A stretch of 32,444 bases of DNA from Bacteroidales bacterium (lineage in GTDB: Bacteria > Bacteroidota > Bacteroidia > Bacteroidales > Paludibacteraceae): the NCBI GenBank assembly GCA_015654525.1, contig JAATGT010000148.1, positions 1 to 32,444 of the forward strand, read 5' to 3'. Positions within the stretch are counted from its first letter, which is position 1, and each line of letters begins with the position of its first letter. Shown here one piece after another: positions 26,385 to 32,444 of this stretch. Under the pieces are notes generated by a model. That model was not told the DNA's origin. It was given only the letters and a program-made list of their open reading frames with translations, and ran no database searches. Made by a program: the position numbers and the translations under genes.

Positions 26385-27139
26385 TTTGTAAACATTAAAT
26401 TAGTTTTTTTCTGTGGGAATTTACGAAACCAACTATTAATTTTCAACTCCATTACACCAAAAAACGCCTCTCCAAATATGCCACCATTCATTTTTGAAAC
26501 TCCCAATACACGATTTATAAAAATCACGGGAACCTCTTTCAGTATAAATCCACATTCGAAAGCAGTGTACTTCATTTCTACCTGAAAAGCATAACCTTTA
26601 AACCGAATTTTATCCAATTCTATAGTTTCCAAAACTTCCCGGCGATAACATTTAAAACCGGCTGTTGTATCGGCAATACGGACTCCAAGTACAAAACGAA
26701 CATATTTCGAAGCAAAATAAGACATCAGCACCCGTCCTATCGGCCAGTTTACAACATTTACTCCGGTAACATATCGTGAACCAATTGCTACATCTGCACC
26801 CTGATTAGCACAAGCATCGTACAAACGATTCAAATCTGTGGGATTATGAGAAAAATCAGCATCCATCTCAAAAATATATTCGTAGTCATGTTCTAATGCC
26901 CATTTAAATCCGGCAATATAAGCTGTGCCCAAACCAAGCTTTCCGTTCCGTTCAAGCATGAATAAACTGGTTGAAAATTCTGCCTGCAATGCTTTTACTA
27001 TCAAAGACGTACCATCAGGGGATCCATCTTCAATTATAAGAATGTGATAATGAATCGGCTGACTTAAAACAGCACGAACTATATTTTCAATATTTTCCTT
27101 CTCATTGTAAGTAGGAATAATTACCAAATTTGATGACAT
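26381..27139 (-). CDS. Polyprenyl-phosphate mannosyltransferase-like GT2 (DPM1 type)
   Basis: A 252-residue cytoplasmic glycosyltransferase family 2 protein with VIIPTYNEKENIENIV at the N-terminus, EDGSPDGT and the metal-binding DADFSHNP. This matches dolichol/polyprenol-phosphate mannose synthase. It lacks C-terminal membrane helices and so resembles DPM1 rather than the membrane-bound polyprenyl-phosphate transferases. Donor sugar and lipid acceptor are inferred from the family. In Bacteroidota such enzymes supply lipid-linked sugar for envelope glycans or protein O-glycosylation. It lies 63 bases downstream of the MBL gene and overlaps pyrC by 4 bases. Confidence 0.88.
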   Translation of the reverse strand: MSSNLVIIPTYNEKENIENIVRAVLSQPIHYHILIIEDGSPDGTSLIVKALQAEFSTSLFMLERNGKLGLGTAYIAGFKWALEHDYEYIFEMDADFSHNPTDLNRLYDACANQGADVAIGSRYVTGVNVVNWPIGRVLMSYFASKYVRFVLGVRIADTTAGFKCYRREVLETIELDKIRFKGYAFQVEMKYTAFECGFILKEVPVIFINRVLGVSKMNGGIFGEAFFGVMELKINSWFRKFPQKKTNLMFTK

Positions 27140-27202
27140 ACAAACTTTATTTGACCGTTTTACATTTTAAGTTTTATGTTTTAACGGAAGTATTTAAACT
27201 AT

Positions 27203-28006
27203 CTAAAACACATACAACTCCGATGGATTTAATCTATCTAAAGTGACTAATTGAACATCTTGCCCAACTATAACCTGTTTTTCTTCAAGGTAATTTTGAA
27301 TAGTTGTATAAGCTAACTCGGGTAAATTATTTTCTCTACTTAAATGACACAAGAAAATGTATTTAATTCGCTCATTATATTTTTGAGCAAGAAAAGCACC
27401 GGCCTGATCATTACTTAAATGCCCCGTTTTAGCTATAATTCTATTCTTCAAATGTATCGGATATGAACCTTGTTGCAACATTTGCAAATCATAATTTGCT
27501 TCCAACACCATATAATCCGCAGTTTCTAAATGAGCAGAAGCTTCAGCACCTACAAATCCTAAGTCAGTTGCAAAGGTAAATCGCTGATCTCTATACTCAA
27601 TAGTGTATCCAACATTATCTGTTGCATCGTGTGAAACAGGGAAAGCAGTAACTTTAAATTCACCAACTTGTACTGTTTCTTCTTTTTCAATATATTTTTT
27701 GCTTGAATATAACTTTTCAGTAACACAATAGCTTCGATGGATTCCCTCATGAACCTTACGGGTTGAATAAATGGGTACAAGATGCTTTTCACCTATTGAC
27801 CCAACAGCTTTTATATGATCTGCATGATCGTGAGTAACAAATACGCCCCAGATATTTTCAAAATCAAGCCCGATATTTCGTAAACATTTACGAATCGAAC
27901 GGACTCCTATGCCAGCATCAATTAATAAACCATTTGAAGCATTGCCTATAAAATAGCAATTTCCACTACTACCGCTTCCAAAACTTTGAAATCGCAATTT
28001 ATCCAT
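27203..28006 (-). CDS. MBL-fold metallo-hydrolase (YycJ/WalJ-like)
   Basis: A 267-residue protein with the metal-binding motif VTHDHADH (His59, His61, Asp63, His64), His126 in PVSHDA and Asp148 in FATDLG. The N-terminal FGSGSSGNCYFI is typical of the YycJ/WalJ group, putative 5'-3' exonucleases or phosphodiesterases linked to DNA mismatch repair in Gram-positives. A role in DNA metabolism here is inference. It ends in TAG. A -7 box lies at 28025-28032. Confidence 0.9.
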   Translation of the reverse strand: MDKLRFQSFGSGSSGNCYFIGNASNGLLIDAGIGVRSIRKCLRNIGLDFENIWGVFVTHDHADHIKAVGSIGEKHLVPIYSTRKVHEGIHRSYCVTEKLYSSKKYIEKEETVQVGEFKVTAFPVSHDATDNVGYTIEYRDQRFTFATDLGFVGAEASAHLETADYMVLEANYDLQMLQQGSYPIHLKNRIIAKTGHLSNDQAGAFLAQKYNERIKYIFLCHLSRENNLPELAYTTIQNYLEEKQVIVGQDVQLVTLDRLNPSELYVF

Positions 28007-28024
28007 TATCTGTTTTTAAGTTCA

Positions 28025-28032
28025 CAAAATTA
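28025..28032 (-). promoter_or_regulatory. Bacteroidota -7 box for the MBL-GT2-pyrC-apbE set
   Basis: Minus-strand TAATTTTG, 18 bases before ATG 28006. It is the only clear box upstream of these four closely packed genes. Confidence 0.45.
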
Positions 28033-28108
28033 ACTCTAAAAACGAGAGTTCCAGTACAAATAATCGGAAATAACGTTAATCGATTATAATTATAATTTCA
28101 ACACACTA

Positions 28109-28150
28109 AAAAACAAGCAGATAGAAAAAATTTCCATCTGCTTGTTTTAT
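28109..28150. terminator. Bidirectional-looking terminator after the CDGSH gene
   Basis: AAACAAGCAGAT at 28111-28122 pairs with ATCTGCTTGTTT at 28136-28147. The minus strand continues with a T-run, so it ends the CDGSH transcript, which stops at 28174. Confidence 0.75.
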
Positions 28151-28173
28151 TTCTTTATGGTTTTTTACTTTTT

Positions 28174-28380
28174 TCAAAACCATGGGCTATTCGTATCAAG
28201 AAAACATTTTGCATGCGATTCATCACAAAAAGGTTTATTTTTGCTTTTTCCACATTGACAAAGAGTGTTTTTACATGATCCTTCGATCTTCTCACCTGTT
28301 GGGAAATCTTGCTTAAAATATCTGGAACCGGCGGAAAAAGATTCTTTAATTCCATGCAAAGAATGATTATTAGTTTCCAT
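28174..28380 (-). CDS. Small CDGSH-type [2Fe-2S] protein
   Basis: Only 68 residues, with one CDGSH motif near the C-terminus: Cys41-x-Cys43, then KNKPFCDESH with Cys52 and His56. This is the 3Cys-1His ligand set that holds a [2Fe-2S] cluster in mitoNEET-type proteins; Glu and Ser follow the Asp where Gly-Ser is the eponym. There is no membrane anchor. The N-terminal 30 residues match nothing that I know. It has its own -7 box (28412-28419) and terminator, so it is a single-gene unit. The electron-transfer partner is unknown; SEC-C-like zinc motifs are a weaker alternative. Confidence 0.85.
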   Translation of the reverse strand: METNNHSLHGIKESFSAGSRYFKQDFPTGEKIEGSCKNTLCQCGKSKNKPFCDESHAKCFLDTNSPWF

Positions 28381-28411
28381 ATTATTATGACTTAAGTGTG
28401 TAATTAGGAAA

Positions 28412-28419
28412 CAAATCTA
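28412..28419 (-). promoter_or_regulatory. Bacteroidota -7 box for the CDGSH gene
   Basis: Minus-strand TAGATTTG, 31 bases before ATG 28380. Confidence 0.5.
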
Positions 28420-28473
28420 CATTAAAAATAGTTCATGCTTCCTTCAACAAATACAGGGTTAAAAAATAAAAAA

Positions 28474-29874
28474 CTATTTGAAATTTCGAAGAAACTTGTT
28501 TTCCTCATTACGTATTTGCATTGTTTTAAGTTGTACCTGTTTCTTTAAATCAATATTTTCAGTTTCCAGTTGTCGAATTGTTGCTGTTGTTGACGCTTTT
28601 TCTTCGTCATTCTGTATTTGATCATAGCCCGCACGCAAAGTTTTTAATTCTGATGTTTTGGCATTTAAATTGACCGAAAGAGCATGCAATTCATTCCATA
28701 ATTTAAGAGCCTCCTCACTTTTAAAGTTTTTTACGTCAGTATAAACAATTGAATCATTTATCACAAACTCAATCTGATTTTTCATTTTTTGTGTTTGTTC
28801 CTTTAACGTAAGAGTTGTATCAGCAACAATCTCCAATCCTTTACGATAAGTCTTTAATTGAGCAGCACGTCGTAAATAGTCTTTATCTTCCGAACGGACA
28901 ATTACTTTTGCTTGATTAGGCTTAAAAGTATAAATCATAACTTTGCCGGCCGGCTGATTACGATCGGTAGCAAACCACCCTAACTGGCGTTGTTCATCGA
29001 TTACCATCATATAATCATTCGCCGGTGAATTAAACGGGAAACCAATATTTTCGGGAGTAAGATAAGTATCGGTAGATGGATTATATCTGGTTATAAACAA
29101 ATCATACCCTCCTATAGAGTTTTCTCCATCCGAAGCAAAATAAACAGTAACTCCATCAAGTAATAAAAATGGATAATTCTCATTCGCCTTTGTATTTATA
29201 AGAGATGAAAGTGGCGTTGGCGCCGACCAGCCATCCAATAATTTATAAGAACTAAAAATATCCATCTGTCCATGAATAGAGTCCGAATAATAAACCCGAT
29301 CCTGCCGCTGGGTAATATATTTTATTTTATCAACAACATGTCGTGCTGACAACTTGAGTGATTCCTGACTTATCGACCCTAATTCCGAACTAAACTTATA
29401 ATAATGAATAAAATCACTTTTGTCGACCACCACACTATCAACGATAACTATGTCTTCAATTCGAATCATTAAACGAGCTGCATTTTCAGCACGTTTAAGC
29501 TTTAGTTGATATTCACTAATTTTACTATCATCGGGTTTTAAAGTGGATATATAAGTCTGATAAGCAGCTGCAGATTGATCAAAACGATAAGTATCAAAAT
29601 ACAGTTCCCCTAAATATAAATTGCGGGCAGGAAACTTACTTCCAGCAACTTCAAAATGAACGATAGCATCCTCTAAGTCTTTTAATTCATAACAGCATCG
29701 GGCGTAGCGAAAATGATAAAGAGCATTATTGGGGCGCTGTTTCAACAAAGCAGCATAAACCGTACGTGCTTTGCTATATTGTTTAGAATTAAATAACACT
29801 TCACCTTCATTCGTTAGTTTGGCGGAAAGTGATATACAAAAAAAGAAAGAGAGAAAAATCAACTTAAACTTCAT
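28474..29874 (-). CDS. Secreted TPR/PD40 (beta-propeller) protein with C-terminal coiled coil
   Basis: 466 residues: signal peptide (about 1-18), three TPR-like helical repeats (about 20-130, for example LFNSKQYSKARTVYAALLKQ), a WD40-like PD40 region (about 200-320, with TVYFASDGENSIGGYDLF and GWFATDR as blade motifs), and a C-terminal Gln/Glu/Lys-rich coiled coil (about 350-466). This layout is common in Bacteroidota outer-membrane-associated proteins, where an OmpA domain often follows; here none is present. The role is unknown. It starts 25 bases after the AsmA-like gene and probably shares its transcript. It ends in TAG. Confidence 0.82.
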   Translation of the reverse strand: MKFKLIFLSFFFCISLSAKLTNEGEVLFNSKQYSKARTVYAALLKQRPNNALYHFRYARCCYELKDLEDAIVHFEVAGSKFPARNLYLGELYFDTYRFDQSAAAYQTYISTLKPDDSKISEYQLKLKRAENAARLMIRIEDIVIVDSVVVDKSDFIHYYKFSSELGSISQESLKLSARHVVDKIKYITQRQDRVYYSDSIHGQMDIFSSYKLLDGWSAPTPLSSLINTKANENYPFLLLDGVTVYFASDGENSIGGYDLFITRYNPSTDTYLTPENIGFPFNSPANDYMMVIDEQRQLGWFATDRNQPAGKVMIYTFKPNQAKVIVRSEDKDYLRRAAQLKTYRKGLEIVADTTLTLKEQTQKMKNQIEFVINDSIVYTDVKNFKSEEALKLWNELHALSVNLNAKTSELKTLRAGYDQIQNDEEKASTTATIRQLETENIDLKKQVQLKTMQIRNEENKFLRNFK

Positions 29875-29899
29875 CCTGAAAATTATTGTAAGTTATAAA

Positions 29900-32444
29900 T
29901 TACAGCTTAGCATCGGTAGCCTTTTGCACTAAATCATTTGCCTTTGTATCAGCTTTAGTGTTCAAATCGTCAGCCTTTTTCTGAGCCTCATTCATCAATT
30001 TTTGTGCCGCTTTTTGAGCAACAGCCTTAGTTATGGGATTGGACGCTTTTGCAACTAATTGATCACTTTGAGTTTTTGCATTAGCCAAAATCTCATCACC
30101 CAACCGTTTTGCTTCTGCTCTTATTTGGTCTGCCTGCTCCTGAGCTGCCTTTATGGCTTTAGGTCTTGCCGAGTCCATTTGCTTATTTACTCCACTAACA
30201 GCTTTTGCCTTAGCGTCGCCCAGAACAGTATTGAGCAGACTCATCATATCCACCTGAATTTTAGGTTTTGAGAATGTGCCGCCTATTTTTAAATCTAGAT
30301 TCGATAGTTTTCCCAAGTTAAATTGATCAGGTAACTGTACCGTGCCAGCATAAGCAATAGATTTATCCAAACCGGTAGAACCACCAAGCTTCATTTTTAT
30401 ATTTCCAACAGCCACATCAAAAGGTTTAGTATTGATTTTACCGTCTTTAATATCAAAATTAAGGTTCAAATCTTTTATCGTCGTATTATTTAATTCCGAG
30501 CGTTTCAATTTAGAAGCCAAAGCTGTAAGAACCGGAACATTACTTAAGCCTAACGATTTAGTGCTAAGCGAACCGTTACCAATCAGTGTAGCCAAGTTAG
30601 GCATCATATCATTTTGCAACAGCGAGCTGAAAGATAATTTTGAAGAAAATTTACCTGTTGCCTTCTCAAAAACAGGAGCAAATTTTTGAAATGTTTCAAC
30701 CTGTTTAAATACTTCGCTAAATGTGACATCTGTCAATGCTAAATCAAATTTGACGTTTGGTTTTTTCAAGTCGGCAGTACTATACAATCCATTCACCAAC
30801 AAACTCCCACCAAATGCCTGCAACCCCATGTTTTGAATCTTCATATCACCGTTAGTCACAATCAACGTTCCTTTGGCGTTTGCAAAGCTCATTTTACTAT
30901 AGTCCAACTTTTTAAAATTAGCCTGCATCGTGAAATCAATATTTTTAGGGATTTGGATAAGCTTCAGTTTTGCGGTGTCGGCAGTTTTAGCCTTTGCATC
31001 GCTGGTCATAAAATCGCTTACGTTAAAGTAGTTTGACTGCATATTTAGCGATCCTTTCAGCGTTTTGTCGTGCAAAGCATAAGCCACAAAGTTTTCAAGC
31101 TTTCCGGACATAGTCAAATCGTTCCTTCCTATTTTCATTTGCAAAGTGGACAAGTCGGCATAACGGTTGTTGAAAACCAAATTAGCTTTAGCGATAGAAA
31201 CATTTTGTGGCAATGATTTCATTTTTAATATCATATTAGTGATATTCATTTTTCCACCAAATTTAAATTTATCGTATTCATTTTTGTCGTAATAGGACAT
31301 CCGACCTCCTAAATCAAGGTTCATATCAAATACGCCATTCAATTGCGTTCCGGCTTCGAGCGGATAAATGTCTTTGATGTTTCCCAAATCAATTTTTCCA
31401 ACAGCCTTCATCAGCAGCTCCGGATCGGACACCGGATAAGCCACATGTATCTGAGCTGAGAATGGATTTCCAGCCAGCGTAAAAGCAAATTTTGAGATAT
31501 CAACAACCGTGGCGTCCAGTGTTTTTCCAGGATTGGTAATCAGGGCCGAAATGTTGATATTATGAACCGACTTTGGCAACTTTGGGTATTGAAACCACCC
31601 ATTAGTAGCTACTAACTTAAAATTAAAAGCAGGATAGTTATCGCCAACCATTTTCCCTTTCATAAATCCGGTCATGCTCACAGCCCCGCCCGCTTTCACC
31701 CCATCAAACGAATTGGCATATACCGCCGGAATCAATGACAAAATAGACTTAAAATCAACCTTTTGAGCATTCAGAGTCAAATCCATGTCATAACCACCAT
31801 CAAGCATTTTCAACCAACCCGCAAACGAGAATTGAATAGCATTAATCCGTGTTGAGTTTTCACTAAACTTAAAAATCATTTTATTCAGATTAGCATCGAT
31901 ATTAGCTTTTAACTCAATATTAGCCTTCGACATGTATTTTACACCGGACATCCAATAATCGAGTGAATCAATAGTGGTTTTTGTTTTCAGCATCGAGCTG
32001 TCGGCTGTAAAATTGCCTGAGGTACTGTGATTCAAATTTCGTATAACCGCTTTCTGATTTCCCTGCTCATCCCAATAGATGATATCAGCATGATTGATTT
32101 CAAAATTTTTCAACTTCATTTTAAAGCTCATAGCTGCAGTATCCTTTTTCTGAGTGGAATCTTTCTTCATCACATCCCAGTTGACTTTACCATTGGGCAA
32201 GACATGAGCCAGCACCTTTGTATTACTAAATTGAAATTTTCGTATTTCATATCCTTTATCTGAAAACAGACTACTGACATTCAAGACTAAGTCTATATCT
32301 TTACTAGACAACAAAGTGTCTTTTTTGAATTCGCCTACACCTACGATACGTAAATTTTCTATTCTGACTGTTGCAAAAGGAAAATGACGAATAAAACTCA
32401 GGTTTATATTTTCAAAATCAACCATAGCATTTAACTTCGAATTA
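29900..32444 (-). CDS. AsmA-family envelope protein, N-terminus outside the window
   Basis: At least 848 residues of an AsmA/TamB-related protein. The frame remains open past Met at 32425 to the window edge (codons Asn-Ser-Lys-Leu-Asn-Ala precede it), and AsmA proteins carry an inner-membrane helix before this point, so the true start lies beyond 32444. DFENINLSFIRHFPFATVRI is the conserved AsmA N-terminal strand pair. The middle is beta-rich (repeating strands such as LTLNAQKVDFKSIL), with LATLIGNGSLSTKSLGLSN typical of the AsmA C-terminal domain. AsmA-like proteins form periplasm-spanning grooves thought to carry phospholipids to the outer membrane. The last 110 residues are an Ala/Lys/Asp-rich coiled coil, an unusual extension. 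Confidence 0.85.
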   Translation of the reverse strand, partial: NSKLNAMVDFENINLSFIRHFPFATVRIENLRIVGVGEFKKDTLLSSKDIDLVLNVSSLFSDKGYEIRKFQFSNTKVLAHVLPNGKVNWDVMKKDSTQKKDTAAMSFKMKLKNFEINHADIIYWDEQGNQKAVIRNLNHSTSGNFTADSSMLKTKTTIDSLDYWMSGVKYMSKANIELKANIDANLNKMIFKFSENSTRINAIQFSFAGWLKMLDGGYDMDLTLNAQKVDFKSILSLIPAVYANSFDGVKAGGAVSMTGFMKGKMVGDNYPAFNFKLVATNGWFQYPKLPKSVHNINISALITNPGKTLDATVVDISKFAFTLAGNPFSAQIHVAYPVSDPELLMKAVGKIDLGNIKDIYPLEAGTQLNGVFDMNLDLGGRMSYYDKNEYDKFKFGGKMNITNMILKMKSLPQNVSIAKANLVFNNRYADLSTLQMKIGRNDLTMSGKLENFVAYALHDKTLKGSLNMQSNYFNVSDFMTSDAKAKTADTAKLKLIQIPKNIDFTMQANFKKLDYSKMSFANAKGTLIVTNGDMKIQNMGLQAFGGSLLVNGLYSTADLKKPNVKFDLALTDVTFSEVFKQVETFQKFAPVFEKATGKFSSKLSFSSLLQNDMMPNLATLIGNGSLSTKSLGLSNVPVLTALASKLKRSELNNTTIKDLNLNFDIKDGKINTKPFDVAVGNIKMKLGGSTGLDKSIAYAGTVQLPDQFNLGKLSNLDLKIGGTFSKPKIQVDMMSLLNTVLGDAKAKAVSGVNKQMDSARPKAIKAAQEQADQIRAEAKRLGDEILANAKTQSDQLVAKASNPITKAVAQKAAQKLMNEAQKKADDLNTKADTKANDLVQKATDAKL

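Noticed and set aside
28155-28355. Alternative 66-residue frame overlapping the CDGSH gene
   Set aside because: It is a shadow of the CDGSH frame in another register and shows no motif; the CDGSH frame has all four ligands and a promoter at the right distance.

Overview
The window looks like chromosomal DNA of a Bacteroidota bacterium, most likely order Bacteroidales (a Paludibacter-like or related lineage is a guess, not shown). The evidence is a set of lineage-typical genes (DUF4290, DUF4835, DUF6913, the Rpb6-type omega subunit next to BamD, a DPE2-like MalQ with two CBM20 domains, a GNAT-nitrilase fusion), A-rich leaders mostly without Shine-Dalgarno sequences, and many copies of the Bacteroidota -7 promoter box TAnnTTTG at sensible distances from starts. 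It is a housekeeping region: no rRNA, tRNA, CRISPR, prophage or intact insertion sequence is visible.

Layout. 1-180: a small inverted-repeat element upstream of a class I glutamine amidotransferase (225-932, +). 1010-5976 (-): ligA, a DUF6913 protein, dapA and a NylB/beta-lactamase-fold serine hydrolase. 6249-8589 (+): GNAT-nitrilase fusion and a secreted alpha/beta hydrolase. 8672-8848: an array of eight 16-bp palindromes with an exact 23-bp period, between the convergent hydrolase and malQ genes. 8916-11609 (-): malQ. 11989-12933 (+): prs. 13114-14439 (-): DbpA-like RNA helicase. 14613-17289 (+): DUF4290, murA, ferritin. 17653-18705 (+): GNAT/OlsB-GlsB-like acyltransferase. 18748-22570 (-): coaBC, DUF4835, recN. 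22744-23890 (-): bamD and Rpb6/omega. 23990-28006 (-): MBL-fold hydrolase, polyprenyl-phosphate mannosyltransferase-like GT2, dihydroorotase, ApbE. 28174-28380 (-): tiny CDGSH Fe-S protein. 28474 to the window end (-): TPR/PD40 protein preceded by an AsmA-family protein whose N-terminus lies outside the window.

Most genes serve core metabolism and envelope biogenesis: lysine/peptidoglycan precursors (dapA, murA), nucleotides (prs, pyrC), CoA (coaBC), DNA joining and repair (ligA, recN), ribosome assembly (DbpA-like), outer membrane assembly (bamD, AsmA-like), glycogen/maltose metabolism (malQ) and iron storage (ferritin).

Two things stand out. First, the eight-unit palindrome array is highly regular (16-bp palindrome plus 7-bp spacer, period exactly 23 over 177 bp). 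Its units fall into two blocks of four that share the outer CGAC...GTCG arms but have different cores; I recognise no named element. Second, two genes 3.2 kb apart, the normally essential ligA and a secreted hydrolase, are each interrupted by one in-frame TAG while homology continues in the same frame on both sides. TAG is the ordinary stop of at least five other genes here, so this is a nonsense mutation, sequence error or suppression, not recoding.
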